NCBI GenBank assembly: GCA_904063045.1
Contig: CAJFCJ010000007.1
Coordinates: 3,851,404 to 3,915,403, forward strand
Source: Dimorphilus gyrociliatus
Taxonomy: Eukaryota > Annelida > Polychaeta > Dinophilidae
Reading direction: 5' to 3'
Length of the DNA stretch: 64,000 nucleotides
Every line of letters starts with the position of its first letter. Position 1 is the first letter of the stretch. Of this stretch, positions 39,001-50,800 are shown one piece after another. Under the pieces are notes generated by a model. That model had not been told where the DNA came from and ran no database searches. It saw nothing but the letters and a program-made list of their open reading frames with translations. Both the position numbers and the translations under genes were made by a program.

Positions 39001-39437
39001 ATTACTTACTGTCCTCAGCTATTTTTTCTAAATCTCTAGCTTGGGAATGTGGAGAGGCTCTACCAGGTGGTTCGGCTGAAAGTTTTTGTTTTTTGTGTGA
39101 TATACCAGATGAAGAGCTACCTTCTCTTTTGGATGAACTAGATTTCTTTCCGCTAGAACTCTTCGACTCTGATTTTGAGCTAGAAGACGCCTTCGGAGGC
39201 GGTGGATCACTCTTTGAGGACGAAGATTTGGAGCCTAAATAGTAATTTTTTAATTTCAATTGGTTGATTAGCTTTATACTTTGCTATATTACCTAGCGGT
39301 ATAAAATCTGTCGCCGGGTGATGCACTACGAAATTAAAGATTGTTGCGAATTTAGGTTAAAGTGAAAGATAATGCATTAATATAGTAATACCTTTGCTTT
39401 TAACGCCGCGTTTGCTGGGTTGGTGTTTATTACTCAT
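30015..39437 (-). CDS. INTS1: Integrator complex subunit 1
   Basis: Scaffold subunit of the nuclear Integrator complex, which processes snRNA 3' ends and terminates paused Pol II. The gene has more than 25 exons with introns mostly 45-90 nt. Exon 1 is 39392-39437 (MSNKHQPSKRGVKSK), then PATDFIPLG and a Ser/Lys-rich linker (39002-39240). The DUF3677-type core includes GVPGVRLSAAQKLDLWLNNP (36600s), GPRALGVIFQDFFFHKDDF (36200s), VPVLEDTIMWTLLLGLG (35400s) and a long exon near 33930-34925 with AWLAELV and LPVQCLCEFLLHD. The C-terminal HEAT-like region includes ACRKLATLHPLLLLRLE (31200s), QVLGLLELLQPFIFH (31000s) and ALRVLNLDTICASKD at the stop. I did not phase every exon. A Tc1-like element sits in the intron 36672-37939. 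Confidence 0.93.
36695..36880 (+). repeat. Left terminal inverted repeat of the Tc1-like element
   Basis: It begins ATTCATTTATATAAATATAC and continues through CAGTACCGGCGG. It matches the reverse complement of the right end with only scattered differences, including one A-run length change. The inner limit is approximate. Confidence 0.85.
37027..37703 (-). pseudogene. Tc1-type transposase remnant
   Basis: The N-terminal helix-turn-helix part (37383-37703) reads KLFKCSPTTVQNIKNKFKK, typical of Tc1 transposases. It is followed, with frameshifts and at least one large internal deletion, by pieces of the DDE/DDD catalytic domain: FSDES (first Asp), QQDGASCHTA (second Asp) and SDLNIIEQIW (position of the third acidic residue). 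In-frame stops and the missing central part mean it cannot make an active transposase. Such copies are mobilised only in trans, if at all. Confidence 0.9.
37730..37916 (-). repeat. Right terminal inverted repeat of the Tc1-like element
   Basis: Mirror copy of the left repeat, ending CCGGTACTG followed by TATATTTATATAAATGAAT and the TA target duplication. The inner limit is approximate. Confidence 0.85.
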
Positions 39438-40449
39438 TGTCTTGTGAATAAGATAAGAACTTTCTTTACCAAATTACACTAAATCATGTAATTAGGGAGA
39501 GAATTCCATCCGGAAGTTTCTTTACGATCAAACACAATATAGTTCAGATCGAATTTGCGTCGAGAAACGATGTCCACACTTCGCGCAATTAAATATATTT
39601 AATTCATTTTATTTCTTTACTCTTACATTTTATTGCGTGAAAAAGTAGTTGAAAAGTTCCTCTAGCATATATACTCAATATAGTTTACTTAATTAAAAAA
39701 TTCCCATAACTTTTTAAATATTTTAATTGATGTTACTAATTCAACTGGAATGTCATGGGTGTCACTGCATATCTCTTACGAGTTAAAAAAGATATCATAG
39801 TTATTTGTTTATCTAATAAACATTTTCGTAAAAATAAAACAAAAAAGACATTCTTATAAGATGAGAGAATATGAATTTATTAGCACCAAACGTAATTTTT
39901 TCCGAATAAATAGAACAGAAGAAGGAAGCAAAAAGACAAATCATGTTTCAGTCATCAAGAAAAAAGACTTAAAAACAAATAATAACGCAAAAGAGAGAAA
40001 AATAAGATATATATATAGATAAATATGACTTTACAATAAAAACATCCAATAAATAATATTCAATACGAAACTAAATAGCAAGCTACTTGTCCAACTGGTT
40101 TGTAACAGTATTATAAAAAGATATATATATATATATATGTATAAGTAGATATACATATAAATAAAGTCAAATAAACTATTTCCCTCTAAAAATGAATAAT
40201 TAAAAAGCCTCTTAGGTAATTTTCGTTTTGCCACTTTCAAGAAAAGTTCTGAAGGTAATTCAATCATTTTTTCAAGGTTTTTTTTCGATTCAGCCTAAAT
40301 TTTCTGTTTAGACATAGAAGTGTAGCGCAATTGTGTTTTTTTTTTTACGAAAAATATCATAGATATGATAGTTATAAATGAAAGCATAATATCACTTTTT
40401 CGATCATTTTTTTTCGATATAAGTTCAACTACTGTCATTTTCGAATAAA
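39438..40449. other. Intergenic region between INTS1 start and the OAS-like gene 3' end
   Basis: About 1 kb: the INTS1 promoter near 39440-39560, then AT-rich sequence with a TA run at 40121-40138. No gene is supported. Confidence 0.5.
39510..39517 (+). promoter_or_regulatory. ETS-type site upstream of INTS1
   Basis: CCGGAAGT, the core sequence of ETS/GABP sites, lies 73 bp upstream of the INTS1 start codon. ETS sites at this distance are common in housekeeping promoters. Confidence 0.4.
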
Positions 40450-43400
40450 TCAAGAAAGTACATTATGTAAAGGCACATTCAATGAATGCAATAATTCCTT
40501 AATTTCAGCTTTAAATTGACCCCAATAGCATAAAGAATCAGCAACATTTATCCCAGGATTAGCAGGATCTTGAATTAAAGGATATGGAGGATCAAACTCA
40601 ACTTCAAATTTTCCAGGGAGATAATATTTACTCCACGTTATGCTAAATTGTAAATAAATATGACTTAGTTCCTCGATATTTAAATGGATTCTACAAGTTT
40701 TAAGAAAGACAACTAACCTAGTTTCGGGATTAAAAATATATTGCCCCAATTTCGTAGCCACCTTTGTCAAATCAGTAGATTTTGTCTCTTCGCAAGACTT
40801 TATAACGAGGAGTGACAGAAGATAACTATCAGGCCTGTATTTAGTTTTACGCCATTGAATAGAATTCCTCCAATGCTTAAGGATTTTTATAACATCTTTG
40901 ACCTTCAGATAAGGAGAATGAAGGGGAGATAATAGAGCAATAAATTATAGAATTTTATGATGTTTGTGTTTATTCTTCTTACCTCTTTTCTTTGCTCATT
41001 GATAAACTTTCTCTGTAAACGTACGCTGGCAACCGAGAACCTATTATTAACGTTTAAAGAATAAATTCACAATTAAGATTTACTTAGTTAATTTTTTAAA
41101 TGATCTAGAATACATTACCAGTATTTTTGAAACTTTTCAGTTTCGGAACAAGTCCATTTATATAACTCGCTATATGTTGAACCTTTTTCCCAATCGTATG
41201 AGTAGAATATATCAATATCAACACCAGAACATGTAAATTGAACGGTTGATAATGAAGTTTTTATTTCTGGATAAGAAAACATAAATTATAAATGCAAAAT
41301 ACTTTTCAAGAAGTAACTAGAATAAAACCTGAGCATTTTGGTAAAGGTCTATAAGGGTCAACGTTTTGGTTAGAATAGTGCAGTAATTCCTTTGTCGCCT
41401 GTATGACTGGTATCATCCAACTTTCTTGCCCAGTTTTTGGCAAATCTGTTCAGTCATATTATAATAAATGAATATTTCATATATATATAACTTTATAATT
41501 ACGAATATAGTTTTTTGATCAAATAGCTGACTAATCCGATTATATATATATATATATATCAACGGTCATTGATATATCCCATTTTTAATTGTATTATTAA
41601 TTTCTAACCTGTGCTTAATATAATTAAATCAACATCTGCTCTTGATTTGGTTACGCAATCAGTTCCAATTGATCCCATTTGTACAATTTCTGTTATATTT
41701 ATAGGTAGTTTCTCCTGTTAGTGACAGGAAAACATAAACTTAAAATTGTTGCTCAATTATTATTGAAGTTAGTTAGTAAAACCTGTAGATATTGAATTAC
41801 GGCTGTTATAACGTCTCTTTGCCTCGTTAAATCGTGTTGAGAAGGCACAACATCATCGTGAAAAGAGAGATCACTGCCCAAACCACTTTCGGTCGCGTCG
41901 TCTTTGAAATTTCCCATATCCTTTCTAGTTCTACTAAATTCTTTGTTGATTGTCTTGACATCTCCATTGTTGTTGATAATTTGATAATTAATAAGATTTT
42001 TACAAAATACTCTTGTCATTTCAGCTTGTTGATCATTAAGGGATGACTAATTAAATGAAAATGTATAAAAGTTATTTTATGTATTCAAAATGTAATAGTC
42101 ATAGTTACGTCAATATTTTTTTCCAAAGGTTTAGGCTGTAGACCATTATCCATGTCGTATAGATCCATGAAAGAGCCAACTGCAGAGCCGTCTTTGCTGC
42201 ATGTAGAATTTAAATCTCCTAAAGAGACTTGAGAAGCCGATAATTCTTTCATATCTTCCAGTCGTCTATTTTTCTCCATTACACTTTGCCTTTTTATAAG
42301 GTTAATTAATGTTAAATATTAAAGAAAACAAGTATTTAATTTATTTTTGAAATCTTACCTTGCTCTAATTAATTGTTTGCTTTGATAATCAAATTTAGGG
42401 TAAGATTTCATAGCAACTGGCAAAGTTTGAATCGAAATCATATTAACACGAATAATAACGTTACCATTATCGGTAAATGCTGTTGATTGATCTTTTAACT
42501 GTAAATAATGATGGAAAGGGAAAAAAATGAGTTTTTAACCTAAATTTATTATTAATCAATAATCAATTGAAAACGAGCACGTACTTCTGAAATTTCTATT
42601 GGAAAAGAAGCTAAAAGACCGCAATCGTCTAAAAAATTTGAAAAGTATCCAGTAATACAATCGCCTAACATTTCAACGTCTTTAAACTTTTGCTGAATTT
42701 GTGATCGTAACGTTGCTTTCCAACAAAGCAATTTAGTTTTATTTTGTTGATAGTGGTGAACGCCTTTATCCAATTGACAAGTAAGGTATTTATAATTATT
42801 ATCAATGAACAGTTTCCATAAATTTCCGTCATTGTCTTGAAATGGATCAGCTGATACTGAAGGATCTTGGTGTTTAGATAGAGATGTAATAGGTAATTGT
42901 AAATCTTTGGTAATATTCAATTGTAATATTTCGATACCAACAGATATCGTTTCCACTTTTTGATTAACTGGTAGAATATTATTTAAAGTTCTGCCAAAAC
43001 CATCAAATCTAGCTCCGTGACCGTAGCTATAGAATAATATCTCACTAGATTCACTTTCTAGGTATAGTCTAAATTTTGTTTCAAGCACGAGACCTTTAGA
43101 TTTAGTTGCAAGATATAGATAGGATGCTGGTAAACCATTAGAGTTTAATTTTGTAGGATAAATTCTAAGATACCATCTATTTGCGTATGCAACAAATGTT
43201 GGCGTATCAAAATAATATCCGTTTGTATTTTTCTTTGTTCTTGCTGAACTACTAATATCTATACTCTTTGTAAACGTTAGACTACAATTTGATAACGTTA
43301 ATTCCATAACCAATCGTTTTCCTGTATGGTCTAGAAAACCTTTGCCAATATCTAATAGATCTCTAAACGTTATAAATTTCGATCTTCCTAGGACTGTCTG

Positions 43401-43736
43401 ACCTATTCGAAACTTTTGAGTTGTACTAAAATGCTTATTTAAACCATAGTCCGATCTATTGACAAGACCTAAGATGTACTTTAATTTGACGCTAACGTAT
43501 GGTAATGATGGGGCATCTGAATATTTCCATTTTAGATAAACACCCATGTATTCTTCTTTTTTCATTACAACTATAGACCATTTTTGTCCACAGTAACTAC
43601 ATTCTGAACTCTCGATACTTTTTACTTCGCCTGAAACCAGTTTATAGGGATTTTCAAAAACGAAGGTGAACACGTGAGTATTTTCATTGTACTGGTCGTC
43701 GGCCAGAACACCAAATCTTTGCAAGTGTATTGACAT
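40450..43736 (-). CDS. MATH-domain / 2'-5'-oligoadenylate synthetase-like fusion protein
   Basis: Nine exons in fully closed phase: 42585-43736, 42359-42498, 42109-42289, 41783-42046, 41609-41714, 41329-41445, 41119-41266, 40983-41040 and 40450-40902 (872 aa). The N-terminal half holds three MATH (TRAF-like) domains at about residues 22-150, 176-275 and 295-412; the second shows RWYLRIYPTKL...SYLYLATK...TKFRLYLE. A charged linker (about 413-545) follows. The C-terminal half is an OAS-family nucleotidyltransferase plus OAS1_C domain: MGSIGTDCVTKSRADVDLII with G593-S594 and the Asp pair D606/D608, SGVDIDIFYSYDW with D672 as third carboxylate, VKDVIKILKHWRNS, FSITWSKYYLP and QDPANPG at 833-839. 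OAS enzymes make 2'-5'-linked oligoadenylates, classically on double-stranded RNA. No signal peptide or membrane helix is evident. Assignment is firm; activity and ligand are inferred. Confidence 0.92.
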
Positions 43737-45083
43737 TTAAGCTGTAAAAATAAATTTGTGTTGACTATATTTTATAAGGGAAAAAAGTGTGTAGTGAACA
43801 TGTTATGAATAGTTAAGCAGTGAGACAAAGTTTCCCTTATATAAAAATCTGTTTACACTCTCTATTGTTAATTATAAATAGTCCTAGAAAGCCTAGAAAA
43901 ACGGCTCATTCAACTTTTTTATCTTTTGATCTCACTTTCATACATACTCATATGCTCGCAAAGGGTTAAGTCATATAGTGTAAACAATACAATTGATTTA
44001 TTACCTTTACATAAAAAATAATATTCCATTAATATTTTTAACTGATTTAGTTATCATAAACAAAATACAATGTAAATAGACGTACCATCTGCTACCAACT
44101 GTCAAATGATATAAAAACTGAATTTTGCCAGCTATTACAGGTGTTGCCTCACCTTTAACTGACTAAAAGCACCATCTAGTGGTTTGCAGAACAGATGGAT
44201 AGCTATTCCACTTTTTATATATACTTGCATTTTATAAACGGAATACGTACCACTCTTGCCAACTAGAGTGATCTTACCGAAAAAATTAAACAACAGCCAT
44301 AATAGGGATTTACTTTATAGATATACGTTAAAAGATTATTCCTTTCATTGAAATTTTATCACCTATGCTCAATATTTTAAAAAAACTTCACATCGAACCC
44401 GTTTCGTTTACGCGGTTTAATTTGAAAACATTCCTTAAAAATTTTTCCATTGAACTGTCAAACTCATGCTAATAAATCACTCGTTCTAATTCAAACTTAG
44501 ATCGGATAAAAAAAACCCCTTCATATTTCAATAGAATAATTTTGACCTAAACCTATATTGCTTTTTATCTCTCCCCGCTTCCCCTCTCTTCTCTTTCTTT
44601 AAATGTATATTTCTTTACCTTTAAATCGTATAATTAAGCATTGAAAGAATATTTGGAAGATATATCTTTAGTATTTCTTTTATAGCTTTTTAATTGAAAT
44701 AAAAAAGGAAATACAGTAAAAAAAATATCTGAGATTTTATTTTTTTTTAATAAAAAAAAAATACTTCTTTATACTTTTGATATTGTAGCAAATTTTTTCA
44801 TTAAAACTTGAATATATATTTATATATTTGAATAGGCTGTTAACAACTTGAAAAGAGAACATTGAAAGAGTGTAGAGAGAAGGAGAGAAAGAGTTTATTA
44901 TGTATTAAAATGGAATATTTTCTACACCTGTTGTAATTTTACTTTGTTACATTCAACATATTTTTTTAACTTATTTGTATTAGAATTAATAATTAAATAG
45001 TTAAAAAGCTATTATTTAATACTTAAAGCGGCTAATATCGGCAATAAGCACCTAAAATAATTGACTCTATTTAGATGCTTTGT
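43737..45083. other. Intergenic region upstream of the MATH-OAS gene
   Basis: About 1.3 kb of AT-rich sequence holding the MATH-OAS promoter and the 3' UTR of IQCG. A T/A-rich homopolymer junction lies near 44738-44761. No reading frame with recognisable homology. Confidence 0.5.
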
Positions 45084-46929
45084 TTATTTCTTTCCTTTTT
45101 TTCCCTTTTTTCCTTTCTTTCCTTTTTTGCCCTTCTTTCCCTTCTTTTGCCTAAATGGACCAAGACATCTTCTAACCATCACACCTCTGAACCATGCTTG
45201 TATTTTAATTGCGGATTTTAGTTCGTTCTCTTCTTGTTCATCTTTTCTCTTTTGTTTTTCCTTTTTTACTCTATCCTCAACAACAACTTGTTCGTATTCC
45301 TTATACTGTTATTAATGATCATCTTAAGTAGTTGATACATTTTAAACGCTTGCATACATACCAATTTTGTTAATTCGTCCAATCGTTCAAGATCTTTGGC
45401 TTTTGAAACTTGTAAAACTTCTAAATCATGATCTAATTTGGCCACGTCAACATCGTGTCTATTTATCCAATCATCTAATTTTTTTTGTAGATCATATATA
45501 TGCTTTTCCAAGAAAACGCAAGTTTCTGCGTGAACTCTTGACTCTTCGTCCATCTTTAGTCGGTAGAGATCTTTTGTATCCTCTAAATCTCTCTCTGATA
45601 TATTACACCTAAAGGTTGTAAAGATTTGCTATTGTAATTTATTCTTGTCGAGCATAAAATTAATTATAATAACCTTTTCTGACTTTCGGCAACTTGAACT
45701 TCGGCACATTTACGAATATATTTACCTTCCATATGTGTTTTTGCCTTCATCTCTTGTAATTGGTCTTTTAGATGAGCAATCATCTGATTTCTTTCCGATA
45801 CTTCAACTTCCCTTTCTCTCTTAACTTCAACTATTCTCTTTTGCAGCATTTTAATTCTCTTCCTAGATTCTTCTTCTTTTAAAATAATATTCATTAACCG
45901 AGCTTTCTTTTTCTGTTCCTCAGTGACCGCCTTTATTAATTTACTGAAGGAATGAGGTCCGCAAATCTCACTTAGAGTCTCATTTAAGATTCCTTCTAAG
46001 TATGTTCTATCTTCTTGAACCTTCTGCAGGTTATCAGGAGCCAATGGATTCTGTCGTAGACCTTGTCCGAACAAAAATGTTTGATCTTTTAACTGTTTTC
46101 CGAATTTTGCCACATTCTTTAAAGCCTCTTCCCTACCCTCTTTTAAATTTTTGAAACCAGCCGTTAAAGTATCCTTTTGTTTTAGAGCCTTATTAAATTG
46201 TTCTTCGTGAGTCGTTTGATCGTCTCTTAAACCATTTAAATCATCTTGAAGCAATTCGTCATTTTCTTCTGAATCAGCAACTGCGGCTGGCATAATCTTT
46301 CCTAAGACGGCTAATTGATCAATTGCATCTTCAAGAACCACTGAAACGTGAAGGCAATCGATCGGCTTGAGATAGCTGTTAAAAAAGGATTTTTCTCCAT
46401 TTTAATTAGTTGTTAAATCGTCAGAAAGTTTAATTTCAAAATGAAATAACCCTTTAAACAATTATTTTGCGATTATCCTCGTTATTACACGAAATATAAG
46501 CCGTTAATAGGTAATATAGAGGAGAAATTGCTAGTTCGTCCTCTCAGCTTTTATACTTAATCCTAGTTGACAACCCTTAATCAAGCCTAAATAATCGCCT
46601 AATAAAAGAAAAGGTGTAAACAAATAGATGAGATCAATTTTGAACAATTCGCTTAAATAATATCCTACTTTTACCTTTGATATTGTTAGTTTTTTCGTGT
46701 TTGAAGTAAGAAATTGTCAATTATTTAATGTAAACAAAAGGATTCTATGCAAATTATTTATATAGATAAATTAGAGTTTACCGTCGTCTATGTTATTTGC
46801 AAAGTAAACTTTTCTGTTATTAACCCAATAGGTTTTGTCAATAGTTTTAAATGTATTAGTCTATTAGTTTATACTTTATACTAAAACAAACTTGTATTAA
46901 CATCCGTACCATTTTTCACTTTCATTCAT
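45084..46929 (-). CDS. IQCG: IQ domain-containing protein G / dynein regulatory complex subunit 9
   Basis: Subunit of the nexin-dynein regulatory complex of motile cilia and flagella. Three well-supported exons close in phase: 45674-46375, 45362-45608 and 45084-45305. The protein is a long coiled coil (for example YLKPIDCLHVSVVLEDAIDQ, then FGKQLKDQTFLFGQGLRQNP). It ends with an IQ motif AIKIQAWFRGVMVRRC and a (GKK)n tail like the human protein. The proposed first exon, 46910-46929 (MNESEK plus two bases), is only 20 nt. It fits by phase and by an RFX X-box 37 bp upstream, but it is tentative. The IQ motif would bind calmodulin. Confidence 0.88.
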
Positions 46930-46965
46930 TTCCACCTTCTTTCCTTGACGTTCATACACAGTATA

Positions 46966-46978
46966 GTTGCTCGGCAAC
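46966..46978. promoter_or_regulatory. RFX X-box in the IQCG promoter
   Basis: GTTGCTCGGCAAC is an inverted repeat matching the X-box form GTTGCT-N-GGCAAC. RFX factors bind X-boxes upstream of ciliary genes from nematodes to vertebrates, usually within about 150 bp of the start. This one is 37 bp upstream of the tentative IQCG ATG. Confidence 0.7.
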
Positions 46979-47833
46979 AACTAATTTGAACAGGAAACGG
47001 TTTGTTAATAGGTGGCGCCTGGTCACTTTTAATAGAAAGTGTCAATAGTTAATAGCGTAGCTAATCAGAGTAGCCTGGACTTAATTCCAGATCGAACAAT
47101 TCTTTTGTAGAGCAATTACGTTGTGAACATAGATAAATACATATAGATTAATGGATAAGTGTACAACTGTACATGATTCTATATGACTATATACATCAAA
47201 TCAATATAAAATGCGTCTGATTTATTGATACTGTTTTAACGGATACTATCTCAGTTGTCGGATCATATATAACTTTACGATAATTGTTAGAGTTTTCTTT
47301 TGCACTTAATGCATAGTATAAACACTATTTTTAATATATTACATTGAATAATATACTATTAGATGCTAGTGATGTTGTCAACCTGTTTAGAATGATTTCT
47401 AGTTTTTTTCTTACATTTTTTTTACAACTTTTTAGATTCTTACGTAACTTTCAGAGCGAAAAAAAGAGAATTTGACTTTTCAACCTAGTTATAGTGATAA
47501 TTATTGTATTGATTAACTATGTTAATGGTAAATTCATATAATTTATTCAAGGAAACTTATATCTTTTTACATGTGTATGCATGAACATTTTTAAAACTTA
47601 TAGAAAGACATGCAAAATATATTGTTGTTAGCTGTTGCTAAGAGACTTGAGTTGTTCGTCTTCAACGAAATACACCTTGCCTTCAGAACACTTTTTATAA
47701 TTTTTAATGCGTAGAAACAATAAAGATATGCTTAATGTTTTTCAAACTGTTACTTTTATCTTGAATAAAGCCTTAAATACTGAGAAAAAGTGTTGAAAAA
47801 CTCGAACTATTTTACTACGAAGGGATAACAAAA

Positions 47834-50800
47834 ATGGCGGCAGGTGGGACGGGACTGTCTTTCAACTTTCCTAAGAACAAAAATATAGTAAACATGGCGG
47901 GCGAAATATCACAAGATATGCATTTAAAAATGTCCAAAAAAATTGCTCAATTAACAAAAGTTAGTTACATTTTATTTTTATATGCCAAATCGATGGCTAA
48001 AGCGAATTATTTTGATTTATGCATTTTTTAGGTTATTTATGCATTAAATACTAAAAATGATGAACATGAAGCAATAATGGCAACGACGAAAGAGCAATAT
48101 GAAGAAGAAGTTCAAAAGATACTCGAGGATACAAAATTGAAAATTGAATCGTACAAGGACATTATGAAAGAAGACACAAATCAAAGGAAGTTGATAGAGA
48201 ATCTTGAAAAAAGGATATCTCAACATGAAAAAGAGAAAGTCGATGCTCAAGAAACGTTTCAAAAATATAAGGAAATTATGGCCGAGAAAATATCGGAGAT
48301 GAAAACATCCCACTCAGAGAAGTTGATTTCATTATCTAATGAAGTTCTCAATATCAAAAAAGACTTTGAATCTCAATTGGAAAAGTTATTAGAAGCAAAA
48401 AGAGAAATAGAAGAGGAAAAGGAAAAAATGATTGACGAATTAAAAAAGTCTTACGAAATTAAAGCAGAAGAATTAAAATTAGGATTATCCTCAAAAGAGA
48501 AGAATAATGAAATATATCAGAATCAGGTGGAAACTTTAGAGAGCGAGTGTAAGCAGTTAAGACTTGATAAGGATAAATTACGAGAGGAGTTTGAGAATAG
48601 ATTGAGGGAGGAGAGGGCATCACACGAAAAGGAATTGGAATCTTTGAATACTTCCCAAAACTCCGCTCACGAAGAGCACATGAAAAGATTACAAGAAGAC
48701 TACGATAAGCTTCTCAAAGTTCATGAAGATATGAACGTTGATAATTTGCAAAAAATCCAAGAACTATTAACAAAACAAAGCGAAGTGGAGGCGGAAGCCG
48801 ATAATTTTAAAAGGATGTTAGAAGAGTTACAAAATTCAATGAAGGGTATGAACTCAACAACAGCATCCTTATCTCAACAACTCTCAACTACTCAGGAAGA
48901 ACTCTCAAATAGTATTTCTATCAATAAGCAACTCGAAGGTGAAATAAAAGCGATCAATGATCGATGCGAAAAGCAATCGACTGAACTCATCGATAAGTCC
49001 TGTATGATATTGCTATGATAATATTCATTTATTGTATTATTTATGTTATTCTATTTTATCTTATCTTTTTTCCTCCAGCTACAATTGGTAAACTGGAAGC
49101 TGTAAAGATTCAAGTGGATTCCCAATTAAAAGAAAGTCTCGGCGAATTGAATAAGGTAAAAGATAAACTCAAATGGCTAGAAGATGAGAGAAAATCGATG
49201 GAAGAAAAAGGACAATCCCAAATGACAGAGCAATCTAAACAATTAAAATCATTAGAAAAAAGTTTAGAGAGTTTATCAGCCGAAAAGCAAGAACTTCAGC
49301 AAAAATATGATAGAGATATGGAATCACTGAAACAGTCTTCCGATGAAAGAGAGAAAACATCCGATAAAAAATGGAAAACGAAGCTGGAAGAAATGGAAGC
49401 AAAGTTCACAAAAGAGATTGAAGAACACAGGCGCTTGGCGGAAGAAAGTTATGCAAAGCTAAAAAATGATCTTGAAGGTCAATTGGGGAATGAAAAAGAG
49501 AATTTAATGGATTGCAATAAGCGTATAGAAGAACTATCGAAAGAAAAAGAGGATTATCAGAATACACTTCAAAATGCTCGACTAGAGGTAAGTTCATCTG
49601 TAAAAGAGAGCTCTCTTTTTTTATGAAAACGATAGAATATCTATCTGTTAACCAAAGCACGCACGCAAGGTTGAAAAGAATTATTACAGGCCTATAATTT
49701 TCTTTTACTCCAACAATAATCTATTTGCCAATATTTTAAAATTTATAAATCCCTAATGCTAAAATGAACAAATATGATTGTTGAATTACTTTAGTTTGTT
49801 TAGTCCAAATAATAGATACTAGGTGGAGCTATAGATAATTATTTTTTCGTTCTAGATCGAAGGATTACAAAAGAGTTTACAAGAGAGGGATGCTAATTTA
49901 GGTGGTGCAACGAGTGATTTAGAGGGTTTAAAGAACAAATGCAAGAGTTTAGAAGAAGAATTAGAAGAAAGTCATGATCAATTACGCAATTTAAAGACCC
50001 AATTTAATAGTATTAAAAATGAGTTAGAAAACTCTAAAAAAACTAATGAAAAGCTTATAAAAGATAATGAAGAGAGATTAAGGAAAGAATTAGATAAGCT
50101 ATCTAAGGACTTAGATGAAAAATGGATGCTTAGGTTAAGAACTGAAACTGAAAAAGTATTAACAGAACAAGAAAAGAAGTCCTCAGAAGATAAAAAATCT
50201 GCAATAGATGAATTGCTAAAATTACACGGTGAAGAATTGTCTTCAGAGAGGTCATCGTGGGATGAACGAGTTCAGAATCTTTTAAAAGAAATAGCATCAT
50301 TAAAGTCAGCATTAGATTCTAAATCAATAGAAAATCAAGAGATAATTAACAGGATTAAGAGAGAAGCTGAAGAAGAGAATAATATATTGAGAAAGGACAT
50401 GTTAGCAGCTGCTAATGAATTTAAGGATAACATAGATGAATTAGATAAAAAACATGCAAGTGAGATTTTAGTGTTAGAGCAGAGGAATGACGAAAAGTTA
50501 AAAGAATTTGAAATTAATTTAAAAAAGAAACATGTAGATGACATGAAAGCTCAGTTGACAGCTCATAATAGTACGGTCGAGATGATTAAAGAGAATTGCG
50601 AGAAAGACAAACAAAAATCACTAGAAGACTTACGTAAAAAGAATCTAGAAAAAATAGGTACTCTCAGTATATTCCCTTTTCAACCTATATAGTATTTAAC
50701 ATTTACACTTTCTCCTTTTTCTTTTTATAGCAATCATCAGATCTGATTTAGAACAGGCTCATGCCCTAGATATGGAACAACGCGAAAGACAGCATGATCA

